DNA of 64,000 nt from Arenimonas sp. (GTDB lineage: Bacteria > Pseudomonadota > Alphaproteobacteria > Rhizobiales > Rhizobiaceae): positions 1 through 64,000 of the forward strand of contig JAIBEK010000031.1 of assembly GCA_019459145.1 (NCBI GenBank), given 5' to 3'. The first letter of the stretch is position 1; every line of letters begins with the position of its first letter. The position numbers and the translations under genes are program-made. This document shows positions 40,459-47,416 of the stretch, one piece after another. The notes under the pieces were generated by a model. The model searched no databases. It had not been told where the DNA came from and saw nothing but the letters and a program-made list of their open reading frames with translations.

Positions 40459-40850
40459 TTTATCACTCGACTCGCCGTGGGAACTTCATCGCTAGAAATA
40501 GCGGCAGTTCCTTGTCCGAAACGTACAACTACGCGGCTACACGGGAGGCTGCGGAGCAACCCGTGGAGAGGACGTTTATAGGATTCACGAGAGTCCGGGG
40601 TCAACCCGATACAAGGTTTCGATAGGAAAATAATTCTGCATGCCCCCCCTGTGTGTGATTAGTCGCATCACGCTCACCCCATAAGATCACCCCATAAGGC
40701 ATGAGTCCTTTGCAGCATCTTGCCAGCGCAGATCTAGGTCCGCAAAGGAAATGTACGCTCAAAGGACTCGCGGTCACGGAAAAAGAGGCGACATCCATGC
40801 TCGCCTACCTTCCTCTTGCAGGTGAGCGGCTTCATCCCGCTCGCTTGGCT
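40459..40850. other. 392-base gap between methyltransferase and second nuclease genes
   Basis: No convincing gene. Short frames on both strands (40701-40934 plus, 40601-40798 minus) lack ribosome sites and family likeness. The gap holds a 12-bp direct repeat TCACCCCATAAG at 40674-40685 and 40687-40698, one base apart. It is large enough for a promoter of the methyltransferase gene, and the repeat could be a regulator site. Confidence 0.5.
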
Positions 40851-42125
40851 CTAAGCGACGTCATCGATATCGATCAAAAAGCCACCCTCTTCGTCACCTT
40901 CGTAAAGCGACAAGGTTGCGCCCTCGATGTTTAAGTCTTGAATCAAGGGGGTGAGCTGGCGCCCCCATCGTAGAATGGTGGTGTAATTGTCTTGGCCTGC
41001 CTCCCCTGAGGGCTTGTGTCCTATCTCGAAGTTATGCACGCCATAGTCCCGACCACGAATGGTTAGCCGCATGGGGACGAACGTATGTTCTTGATCAGAC
41101 GCCCTCTTTCGCCCCGTTTCCTGCTCCCACTCGTAGTCAGAAAATAGCTGTCGAAAATATTGGGTTTGGTCAATGAGGCCCCCGTGCGGGCTTTCGAATT
41201 TGGCCTGCGTCAGACGGACCCCTCCAACATGCTTGCTCCCTGGATTCACCTGTAGCGCATCTGTGGCAGGCAACACCTTTCGCCAAACCAGAGCGCCGGT
41301 CACGCCTGCCACTACCGGCGTCGGCGCCGTAGTCAGGGGCTCAGGAGGCGCCTTGATGCCCGGCGCGTCGTGATCTCTGAGGTGTTTAGGAAGAAGTGGC
41401 GGCGAAGGCGGCGCCTGTGCTGTAAAGGGGTTTGGCGGTAGCGGTCCTTCACTTTTGGATGTTCGGCGTGCGTCCCGCTTTCGACGCCGCACCTCTACTT
41501 CGGTTGGCAGATCACCGCGCTGACTCAGAACATTTATCAACGCCTTCGTAAGTTTTTTTACTAAATCTCCTTCTTTTGGTTCCATTAAATCTGCCACGGG
41601 GGAAACAAATTTTTTCAGGACACTTAATTCTGCTGGGAGCTTAAATCTGTACTTTGATGCCACTTCGTAGTTTGTGTAGAATCCGCCGTCAGTCAAATTA
41701 TTTGAGCCGACGAAAAGTGTTGCGTCTTTCTTCTTCTCAATGAGGTATATTTTTGGATGAAATGTTGATCGTGGATTTGGATTATGGAAAACGTAGCTGT
41801 CGCAGCTCCATAACATTATTTCCTCAAGTGTTTCCTTACTGGTTCCGCCCAAATCTATCCCAACGATAATTTTGACAGACGCCCCTTCTTCTTTATGAAA
41901 TAGCACAATGTCGCGTAGTCTTAAAACGGATCTAAGCGCAACAAAAGCCGATACAAAAACTATTTTTCGAACGTCTTCGTTTTCATCCAGCAATTCGTGA
42001 AGTTGGCTGCCAAGTTGCTTTACTGGCTGGTATACAAGTACGCTTTTCATCCAAATATCCGTATCTATGTTCAAGTCCCGCCCTCTTGGATAGATTGAGT
42101 CTATAGTCGCGGTGAAGCGGTTCAT
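40851..42125 (-). CDS. PLD-family restriction-endonuclease-like protein 2
   Basis: A 424-residue protein with the same plan as that at 37613: PLD nuclease part (about 30-200) with FHPKIYLIEK (H123, K125) and VGSNNLTDGG (140-143), a Pro-rich linker (about 215-280) and a C-terminal domain (285-424: WRKVLPATDALQ, GGVRLTQAKF, QYFRQLF, ILRWGRQL). That domain follows the pattern of the B3-like recognition domain in NgoFVII-type enzymes. The first part (41500-42125) is AT-richer than the rest of the window. ATG at 42125 has no strong ribosome site; M26 at 42050 is an alternative. Confidence 0.82.
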   Translation of the reverse strand: MNRFTATIDSIYPRGRDLNIDTDIWMKSVLVYQPVKQLGSQLHELLDENEDVRKIVFVSAFVALRSVLRLRDIVLFHKEEGASVKIIVGIDLGGTSKETLEEIMLWSCDSYVFHNPNPRSTFHPKIYLIEKKKDATLFVGSNNLTDGGFYTNYEVASKYRFKLPAELSVLKKFVSPVADLMEPKEGDLVKKLTKALINVLSQRGDLPTEVEVRRRKRDARRTSKSEGPLPPNPFTAQAPPSPPLLPKHLRDHDAPGIKAPPEPLTTAPTPVVAGVTGALVWRKVLPATDALQVNPGSKHVGGVRLTQAKFESPHGGLIDQTQYFRQLFSDYEWEQETGRKRASDQEHTFVPMRLTIRGRDYGVHNFEIGHKPSGEAGQDNYTTILRWGRQLTPLIQDLNIEGATLSLYEGDEEGGFLIDIDDVA

Positions 42126-42164
42126 TTCGCAACCATTACAATTAACTTTGAAAGTTCAATTCTT

Positions 42165-42458
42165 TCATGAATCGCCGGAGTACGGCGCGTTTGGAACCAA
42201 GCCAACTTTGAATCCGAAGAGCCGGCCGATCTTTGTCAATGTCCCAAGCGTAGGATTCGCTGAGCCAGCCTCAATCTCGGCGATCTGCCTGCGCGTAAGG
42301 CCGAGGATTTTTGCGAATTCTTCCTGCGACATCCCTATACCTTTACGGAGTTCTGCGACGGCTTCAGGCAAGTGTAGATCGCCGCGGCGCGCGCGCTCCG
42401 CAAGCGTTCGCCTGTTCTCAAGGATTTCATCTTTCGTGGGCTTCTTCCAGCGAGCCAT
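42165..42458 (-). CDS. HipB-like XRE antitoxin (copy 2)
   Basis: A 97-residue homologue of the protein at 30111, with the same MARWKKPTKDEILENRRTL lead and an HTH (GMSQEEFAKILGLTRRQIAE). It is intact although its toxin gene upstream is reduced to a remnant ending three bases before this start. It may act as a free repressor or as an antidote for the intact HipA encoded at 30410. Confidence 0.85.
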   Translation of the reverse strand: MARWKKPTKDEILENRRTLAERARRGDLHLPEAVAELRKGIGMSQEEFAKILGLTRRQIAEIEAGSANPTLGTLTKIGRLFGFKVGLVPNAPYSGDS

Positions 42459-42461
42459 ACG

Positions 42462-42623
42462 TCAGCAATGCTGGGGCATAGCGAACATGCCATCAACCAT
42501 GAAGCTATCGAGATCGCAATCGACGATCGACGCGCCCTGAAAGCCGACCGCGTCGTCCTTGAGTTCTAGCGTCGCGGCGTGATGCCACTCGCCATTAAAA
42601 TGGGTTTGGAGCGTTAGGCGCAT
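42462..42623 (-). pseudogene. hipA remnant (internal deletion)
   Basis: Codons 1 to about 38 match the start of the intact hipA (MRLTLQTHFNGEWHHAATLE with few changes), then the frame jumps to a short tail (FMVDGMFAMPQHC) and stops. About 1.2 kb, including the whole kinase core, is missing. The remaining 53 codons cannot encode an active toxin. Confidence 0.85.
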
Positions 42624-42810
42624 TAATTGACCCTTTAAACGGTTCAAATAATTCATTTTTCAAGTCATTCAACCCATCAAAATGGGTTGAATGACTGCCG
42701 TTAGAACTGCCAGCTACCGAAGCGGTCATTGAAGCTTCTGATCCGGCTGACCATCTTCCGACCACGCAACGCATTGCCGCAAGCGAACAGCATGAGGGAG
42801 AGGCTCAGCA
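42508..42810. repeat. Diverged copy of 31617-31912
   Basis: Right-hand copy of the hipA 5' region repeat, in direct orientation to the left copy. Here the membrane-protein gene that it overlaps is intact. Confidence 0.85.
42667..42692. promoter_or_regulatory. Candidate HipB operator (copy 2)
   Basis: ATTCAACCCAT-CAAA-ATGGGTTGAAT, perfect 11-bp arms around four bases, 44 bases upstream of the hipA remnant and directly downstream of the membrane-protein gene. The absence of a T run argues against a terminator. Confidence 0.55.
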
Positions 42811-43054
42811 CAGGTGTCAACCAAGCATCGGAGTCGCTTTTCCCATCAAACACAATGAGCAGAACAGCCCCCATCGCCGCGAAGAAGATCATTCCGAAGT
42901 CGTATTGCTTTGAAAGGCTCGCGAGCCGGGCCGAATGTTGGGCATAGCGCAATTGCCTTGCCAACTTTCGCTTTTCGGATGCCAATTGATCGCGCTGGCG
43001 CCCGATCGCGTAAAAACCCTGCTCGATTTTCTGTTCAAAGCTCGACTTACTCAT
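42701..43054 (-). CDS. Small membrane protein with N-terminal coiled coil
   Basis: A 117-residue protein: a charged helical part (1-50, RQRDQLASEKRKLARQLRYA), two membrane segments (about 53-70 and 78-95) and a basic tail. The start overlaps the stop of the CI-like repressor (ATGA), so the two are co-translated. I do not recognise the family. A role in repressor control or superinfection exclusion would fit the position but is only inference. Confidence 0.72.
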   Translation of the reverse strand: MSKSSFEQKIEQGFYAIGRQRDQLASEKRKLARQLRYAQHSARLASLSKQYDFGMIFFAAMGAVLLIVFDGKSDSDAWLTPVLSLSLMLFACGNALRGRKMVSRIRSFNDRFGSWQF

Positions 43055-43494
43055 ATTGCTGACCTCAGATATTTCTCTGCAATTTCCTCTGTGAATTCGC
43101 CGTGTTGCTCGGCGTAGTCGATCAGGAACCGGATGAGCTTCAAGCGCTTGTCCGGTTCCACCTGACAGTTTTCCCGCACGATAAAGGCATCAACTTGGTT
43201 CGTGACCTCGTGATACAGATCGACCGTGTCTCGATTGTAGGGGCTGCCTTCCCCGGTCATCATCCAGACTGGATTGACGTGGAACTTCGTGTAGAGCGCG
43301 CGCAGCACGCGAACGGGTATCTCTCGCTGGCCGCGCTCATAGGTATTGTAGCCGCCTTGGGAGACCTCAAGCGCTTCCGCAAACGGGATCTGTTTCAATC
43401 CCGAGTTTTCCCGGATCATCGCCAAACGTTTGCCCATCTGAATGAGAAGCGTGTCTTGCGCTGAGTTATTATTTTTCTGATAATCGCGTTGCAT
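43051..43494 (-). CDS. CI-like XRE family repressor
   Basis: A 147-residue regulator with an N-terminal HTH (about 20-75: MGKRLAMIRENSGLKQIPFA, VSQGGYNTYERGQREIP) and a helical C-terminal part without a LexA-type peptidase. An internal start at 43437 (MGKRL) is possible. Divergent from the excisionase-like gene, with a candidate operator between, it probably keeps the element integrated and silent. Confidence 0.85.
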   Translation of the reverse strand: MQRDYQKNNNSAQDTLLIQMGKRLAMIRENSGLKQIPFAEALEVSQGGYNTYERGQREIPVRVLRALYTKFHVNPVWMMTGEGSPYNRDTVDLYHEVTNQVDAFIVRENCQVEPDKRLKLIRFLIDYAEQHGEFTEEIAEKYLRSAI

Positions 43495-43507
43495 CTTTGA
43501 GCTTGAT

Positions 43508-43531
43508 GTGATTCTTTCGTGTTCGTATCAC
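43508..43531. promoter_or_regulatory. Candidate repressor operator between cI-like and xis-like genes
   Basis: GTGAT (43508-43512) and ATCAC (43527-43531) are inverted around 14 bases in the only 65-base gap between the divergent repressor and HTH genes. The position is ideal for control of the excision switch; the arms are short. Confidence 0.35.
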
Positions 43532-43559
43532 TCTATCATCAGTTGGAGGTGAATTTCCA

Positions 43560-43778
43560 ATGCAGGCGCAACTCTTGTCACCCAAACAGCTCGCAGACCG
43601 TTCTGGATGGCCGGTCGCACGCATCCGCAATCTGATCGCAAAGCAGGAAATCCGTCATGTCCGGATTGGCGGAAGCCTGTTCCTGCCGGAAAACGCAGTG
43701 GATGAGTATCTTGCGGCGAATATGGTCGAGCCCAAGCAGAAGGCTTTGACGCTTGTTGATAGCGCCTCCAGAGCGTGA
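43560..43778 (+). CDS. Excisionase-like helix-turn-helix protein
   Basis: A 72-residue MerR/Xis-type winged-helix protein (LLSPKQLADRSGWPVARIRN, HVRIGGSLFLPENAVDEYL). GGAGGTG lies upstream of the ATG. Small proteins of this kind bend att DNA for integrase-driven excision. First gene of the rightward xis-int run. Confidence 0.82.
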   Translation: MQAQLLSPKQLADRSGWPVARIRNLIAKQEIRHVRIGGSLFLPENAVDEYLAANMVEPKQKALTLVDSASRA

Positions 43779-43788
43779 GGAGCGGCAC

Positions 43789-44055
43789 ATGAAGCAGCAA
43801 GCAGAAGCGCCGGTCCCACGCCCAATTTACAAGGTCGCGGTCAGCCGCGTCCGTGCGGCGGAACTTCTCGACGTCTCGACGGGCACCTTTGACGACTGGG
43901 TTCGCCGTGGCCTTATGCCGAAAGGCGTAAAGATCGGCGCGTTGCGCCGTTGGGATGCCGAGGAAATCCGGGCGTCCTGGTACGACATCAAAGAACAAGG
44001 GTTGAGTGGAGACGAAGACGATGGCGAAAACCCGTTTGATCACGCGGTTGGGTAG
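43789..44055 (+). CDS. Second small HTH protein (AlpA/excisionase type)
   Basis: An 88-residue protein with a MerR-like helix-turn-helix (RVRAAELLDVSTGTFDDWVR, LRRWDAEEIRASW). GAGGAG precedes the ATG at 43789. It overlaps the integrase start by 35 bases, so translation is coupled. It may act with the first HTH protein as excision directionality factor or activate integrase expression. Confidence 0.78.
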   Translation: MKQQAEAPVPRPIYKVAVSRVRAAELLDVSTGTFDDWVRRGLMPKGVKIGALRRWDAEEIRASWYDIKEQGLSGDEDDGENPFDHAVG

Positions 44056-45256
44056 CCAGCGCGTCCCCTTTAAATTCTGCTCACGGGATGTCGATCGGCA
44101 TGGCAATGAGCGGTTCTATCTCCGCCTGCCAGGCATGCCGAAGTACCGGATGACGTCCGCGTATCTGGACGAGGCCGGCAGCGTCACCCAGGCGTTTACC
44201 GAGGAATATCAACGCGTGCTGGCTGGTGATCGTGGTGAAAAGACCATACCGATTTCACGACTGGAGCCCGGCTCGGTTAGCTGGCTGGTCGAGACCTATT
44301 ATCGCTCCAAGGCGTTTCAAAGCCAGTCTCCGGCCACGCAGAAAGACAAGAAGAGCGTTCTCAATCGCTACTGCAGCAATGTGGGCGAGTTGCCCTTCAA
44401 GAAGATCCGCAAATCAGACATTGATGCCAGCCAGATGAAGCGTAGCGGCACGCCCGGCGCGGCTGACAAGTTGGTGAAGTATCTGAAGGCGCTGTTCAAT
44501 TGGGCTATCAGCGCCGAGCTGGCGACGTTCAACCCCGCGAATGGCGTGACCAAAATCCACAAGTCGCCAGGTTTCCACACCTGGAGCGAAGCGGAGCTGG
44601 CGCGCTATCGCGCAGCCTATCCGCTCGGCTCGATGGCCCGGCTTGCAATGGAGCTAATGCTGAATTTGGGCGTCAGACGCTCCGATCTCGTCAAGCTCGG
44701 TTGGCGCAACCTGGTAGGAGACCGTATCGAATTCATGCCGGAGAAGGGCTCCGGCAAATATGCACAGTCGCTCAGCCTGCCCGTTACAGACGAGCTCCGC
44801 GAGGCACTGGACGCGATTACACATGATCAGCCGACCTTCCTTATTACCGAATACGGCAAGGCGTTCAGCGGGAACGGCTTCGGCAACAAGATGCGCCAGT
44901 GGTGCAACGATGCCGATTTGCCGGAATGTTCGTCGCACGGCCTGAGAAAGGCGTCCGCGACCATCCTCGCCGAGGCAGGTGCTACCGAACATCAGTTGAT
45001 GGCGATCTTCGGCTGGTCTGATTCCAAGATGGCCCAGCACTACACGAAAGCCGCCCAGTCCAAGCGGATTATCGATGCCGGTTTCGAGCGTCGGAAAACC
45101 TACGTGGCCCGTAAAAATGTCCCACTTTCATCGAGCCGGAATTCCGGTGAGACAAATCGAGGAAAAAATGATGGAAAAACAACGTCCGAAGACAGAAATG
45201 GTGGGCCCGGAGGGACTCGAACCCCCAACCAAGCGGTTATGAGCCGCCGGCTCTAA
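44021..45256 (+). CDS. Tyrosine recombinase (integrase) of the element
   Basis: A 411-residue site-specific recombinase. SAM-like core-binding domain (about 85-175), catalytic residues R219 (LGVRRSDLVKL), H306-x-x-R309 (SSHGLRK), W332 and nucleophile Y341 (AQHYTKAA). Start MAKTRLITRL at 44021. The last about 18 codons (GPGGTRTPNQAVMSRRL) run antisense through the tRNA gene and are not part of the fold, so the chromosomal attachment changes the protein tail. It integrates and excises the element at the tRNA-Ile2 gene. Confidence 0.93.
   Translation: MAKTRLITRLGSQRVPFKFCSRDVDRHGNERFYLRLPGMPKYRMTSAYLDEAGSVTQAFTEEYQRVLAGDRGEKTIPISRLEPGSVSWLVETYYRSKAFQSQSPATQKDKKSVLNRYCSNVGELPFKKIRKSDIDASQMKRSGTPGAADKLVKYLKALFNWAISAELATFNPANGVTKIHKSPGFHTWSEAELARYRAAYPLGSMARLAMELMLNLGVRRSDLVKLGWRNLVGDRIEFMPEKGSGKYAQSLSLPVTDELREALDAITHDQPTFLITEYGKAFSGNGFGNKMRQWCNDADLPECSSHGLRKASATILAEAGATEHQLMAIFGWSDSKMAQHYTKAAQSKRIIDAGFERRKTYVARKNVPLSSSRNSGETNRGKNDGKTTSEDRNGGPGGTRTPNQAVMSRRL
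45199..45214. repeat. Right att site within the tRNA 3' end
   Basis: The 16 bases are identical to 32341-32356 and include the encoded CCA, discriminator and acceptor stem, so integration regenerates a complete tRNA. Confidence 0.85.
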
Positions 45257-45274
45257 CCATTGAGCTACAGGCCC
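45199..45274 (-). tRNA. tRNA-Ile2 (anticodon CAU, modified to lysidine)
   Basis: A 76-base cloverleaf on the minus strand with encoded CCA: acceptor GGGCCTG pairs with CGGGCCC, D arm GCTC/GAGC, anticodon loop CTCATAA with CAT, T arm GGGGG-TTCGAGT-CCCTC. The body resembles E. coli tRNA-Ile2 (GGTTAGAGC, CTCATAA, CGCTTGGT) rather than initiator or elongator tRNA-Met, although some tools label it tRNA-Met. It serves as integration site for the element on its 3' side. Confidence 0.93.
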
Positions 45275-45432
45275 AGCCCGGCGAAGATGCCGCAGGCGGC
45301 GGGCAATGGCACCCGCGCCTTGAAGCGACCGCTCTAGCCCAATTCGCCGAAGGCGACAAGTCTTCGCCGCAATGGCTTCACAATCACCCGTCATCAAGGC
45401 AAGGGTAAGGGACGCCAATCCGAGGAACCACG

Positions 45433-46170
45433 ATGAAACAACTGAAGACCCAAAGGCTCGCGCTTGCCGCCACGCTTTCCTGCGCTCTGTTTCTGCCGCT
45501 TTCCGCGCTCGCCGCGGAGCCGGAGATGCGCGAGGCGACCATCATCGTCTCGGGCGAGGGCGAGGCGGCGATCGCCCCCGACATGGCCGTGCTCACCTTG
45601 AGCGTGGTGCGCGAGGCCGAGACCGCGGCAGACGCGCTGAAGGCCAACAGCCAGGCCATGGCCGAAGTGATCGCCGACCTCAAGGCGAAAACCATCGCCG
45701 AGCGCGACATCCAGACCTCGAACTTCTCCGTCGACCCGCTCTATCGCCAGGACAAGGCGGATGATGACAGTTACGAGGCGCCGGTGATCGTCGGCTACCG
45801 GGTCACCAACGGCCTGACGCTGCGCGTCCGTGACCTGACACAACTCGGCGCGCTGATCGATGCCGCGGTCAAGCTCGGTGTCAACCAGGGTGGCGGTATC
45901 AGCTTCACCAATGACAATCCGCAGGCCGCCATCGCCGAGGCCCGCAAGAAGGCGGTGGCCGAAGCCATCGAGAAGGCCCAGGTTCTGACCGAGGCTGCCG
46001 GCGTGAAACTCGGCCGTGTGATCGAGATCAGCGAGAATTTCGCCCGTCCGATGCCGCAGCCGATGTATCGTGCCGCCATGGCAAAGGAAATGGCGGATGC
46101 AGCCCCAATCGCCGCCGGCGAGAACGCCTATACGGTGACCGTCAACATCACCTATGCCATCGCCCAATAA
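45433..46170 (+). CDS. SIMPL domain (DUF541) secreted protein
   Basis: A 245-residue periplasmic protein: Sec signal (about 1-27, LPLSALAAEP) then the SIMPL domain (EATIIVSGEGEAAIAPDMAV, VGYRVTNGLTLRVRDLTQLG). Members include BP26 of Brucella, an outer-membrane-associated channel-like antigen. A GC-rich terminator follows its stop. First chromosomal gene to the right of the tRNA. Confidence 0.92.
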   Translation: MKQLKTQRLALAATLSCALFLPLSALAAEPEMREATIIVSGEGEAAIAPDMAVLTLSVVREAETAADALKANSQAMAEVIADLKAKTIAERDIQTSNFSVDPLYRQDKADDDSYEAPVIVGYRVTNGLTLRVRDLTQLGALIDAAVKLGVNQGGGISFTNDNPQAAIAEARKKAVAEAIEKAQVLTEAAGVKLGRVIEISENFARPMPQPMYRAAMAKEMADAAPIAAGENAYTVTVNITYAIAQ

Positions 46171-46230
46171 GGGCGGATCGACCCGTCGGATCCCTCGGAT
46201 GGGTCGGGGTCGCCGGGAGGCTCAATCGAA

Positions 46231-46253
46231 GAGGCCCGCCTTGCGGCGGGCCT
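46231..46253. terminator. Bidirectional terminator hairpin
   Basis: GAGGCCCGCC pairs with GGCGGGCCTC around a short loop, between the convergent SIMPL gene and the small secreted-protein gene. The T run is weak. Confidence 0.6.
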
Positions 46254-46278
46254 CTGTCCGTTCGACGCTTGCCGTCCT

Positions 46279-46641
46279 CTAGAAGGTGATCACCGGGCAG
46301 CCGCGCACATTGGCGAAAACCATGCGGTCGAACCTGCCATGGCGGACGCCGGAAACCACGACGCGGCGCGGCGTGACATTGTCGACCCGAGCGCGGCGCA
46401 GGCCGCTCCAGCGCGCCTCTTCCACGGCGCGCCGCGGCGAGCAGCCCTGGGGCCGATGGCGGCGAGGCTCATGGCCCCATCCGTGGCGGCGATCGCGGTA
46501 GTCCCGGTCATAGCCGGGGCCGCCACCGACATAGACGCCCCAACCGAAATCCGAGCCGGCGGCGGCGGTCGACACGGTGCCGACGGTGGTGGCGAAGGTG
46601 ACGAGGGCGGCAAAGCCCAGTCTTGCAAGCAATCCGGTCAT
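46279..46641 (-). CDS. Small secreted Arg/Gly-rich protein
   Basis: A 120-residue protein with a Sec signal (LAALGFAAL-type core in residues 5-28, TAAAGS), then a Gly/Tyr/Arg-rich low-complexity part (35-65) and a conserved-looking C-terminus (CSPRRAVEEARWSGLRRARV, FANVRGCPVITF) with two cysteines that may pair. Similar short PepSY-like secreted proteins are common in rhizobia, with no known function. Confidence 0.75.
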   Translation of the reverse strand: MTGLLARLGFAALVTFATTVGTVSTAAAGSDFGWGVYVGGGPGYDRDYRDRRHGWGHEPRRHRPQGCSPRRAVEEARWSGLRRARVDNVTPRRVVVSGVRHGRFDRMVFANVRGCPVITF

Positions 46642-46799
46642 GGTTCTCTCCTCTGGCTGCCCGGCCTTGGCCGGTTCAAGAATCCCGCTCTCATCAGCGA
46701 TTGGGAGGAGAATGCCAGCGGACGCCTGAATGCGATCCGAACTGCTTATTCAGCCATCGTTCATGGACAGCGTCGCCTTCCGGTTCCTCGCCCTTCGCC

Positions 46800-47222
46800 T
46801 CAGCCGGCCATGTGCAGAACGATTTCGCGCCGGTGGGCAGCGTCGCGGTGCTCGAAGAGATAGAGGCCCTGCCAAGTGCCGAGCAGCAGCCGACCGCCGG
46901 AAAAGGGAATGCCGATCGACACTTGCGTCAGCGCCGACTTGATATGGGCCGGCATGTCGTCCGGCCCTTCCTGGCGGTGCTCGACCCAGTCCATGGCGGG
47001 TTCGCTGGACGGCGGCACGAGCCTGGCGAAAAAGGCCTTCAGGTCCCGCTGGACCGACGGGTCGGCATTTTCCTGGATCAGCAGGGAGCAGGACGTGTGG
47101 CGGACGAAGACCGTGAGCAGGCCCTCCCCGCCATCGCCACCCGCGACAAAGGCTTCAGCCTCGCGGGTAAACTCGTAAAGCCCCTGGCCGTCGGTTCTGA
47201 TCTGTAGCCGCCGCAAGGCCAT
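46800..47222 (-). CDS. yjbQ: YjbQ family protein (UPF0047)
   Basis: A 140-residue UPF0047 protein: VRHTSCSLLIQENADPSV and the C-terminal HxE site LYLFEHRD, where histidines bind metal. The E. coli protein is described as having weak thiamine-phosphate synthase activity; its true function is open. MALRRL at 47222 is preferred since AAGGA lies seven bases upstream; an ATG 15 bases earlier is in frame. Confidence 0.92.
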   Translation of the reverse strand: MALRRLQIRTDGQGLYEFTREAEAFVAGGDGGEGLLTVFVRHTSCSLLIQENADPSVQRDLKAFFARLVPPSSEPAMDWVEHRQEGPDDMPAHIKSALTQVSIGIPFSGGRLLLGTWQGLYLFEHRDAAHRREIVLHMAG

Positions 47223-47416
47223 CGCCACTTCCTTCATCCTGTGTCGCTACCGCGAGGCCGACTATCGCCGGTGTCCGGCGAAGGTCAAGTCGGGCGAGCC
47301 GCCGGGCCGCATCGCACCATCGCTTGGCGGGCCGGCGCGAAACATCGGCATGGTCTTTCCGCACCGAGCACCAGACGCTAGTCTCACTTGACGACTCATG
47401 GATGAGGACAAAAAGA

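Larger units (their letters stand above)
32341..45214. mobile_element. Integrative mobilizable element in tRNA-Ile2(CAU), 12.9 kb
   Basis: Bounded by the 16-bp att repeat. From left: winged-helix Rep-like gene, mobC, mobA with nested mobB and mobD, coupling protein, PLD nuclease, N6 methyltransferase, second PLD nuclease, HipB-like gene with hipA remnant, membrane protein, CI-like repressor, two HTH genes and the integrase next to the tRNA. There is no type IV secretion channel, so it must use that of a helper plasmid or ICE. Base composition falls in the cargo (notably 41500-42120), unlike the high-GC chromosome. Confidence 0.85.

Noticed and set aside
40601-40934. Controller (C) protein gene in the restriction-like module
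   Set aside because: Neither of the two short frames contains a helix-turn-helix or a good ribosome site, and one runs antisense into the nuclease gene.
42667-42692. Terminator of the membrane-protein gene
   Set aside because: The stem is strong, but no T run follows on the minus strand, and the same arms precede hipA in both copies, which fits an operator better.
45205-45256. C-terminal extension domain of the integrase
   Set aside because: These codons are the antisense of the tRNA gene and reflect the att site, not a protein domain.
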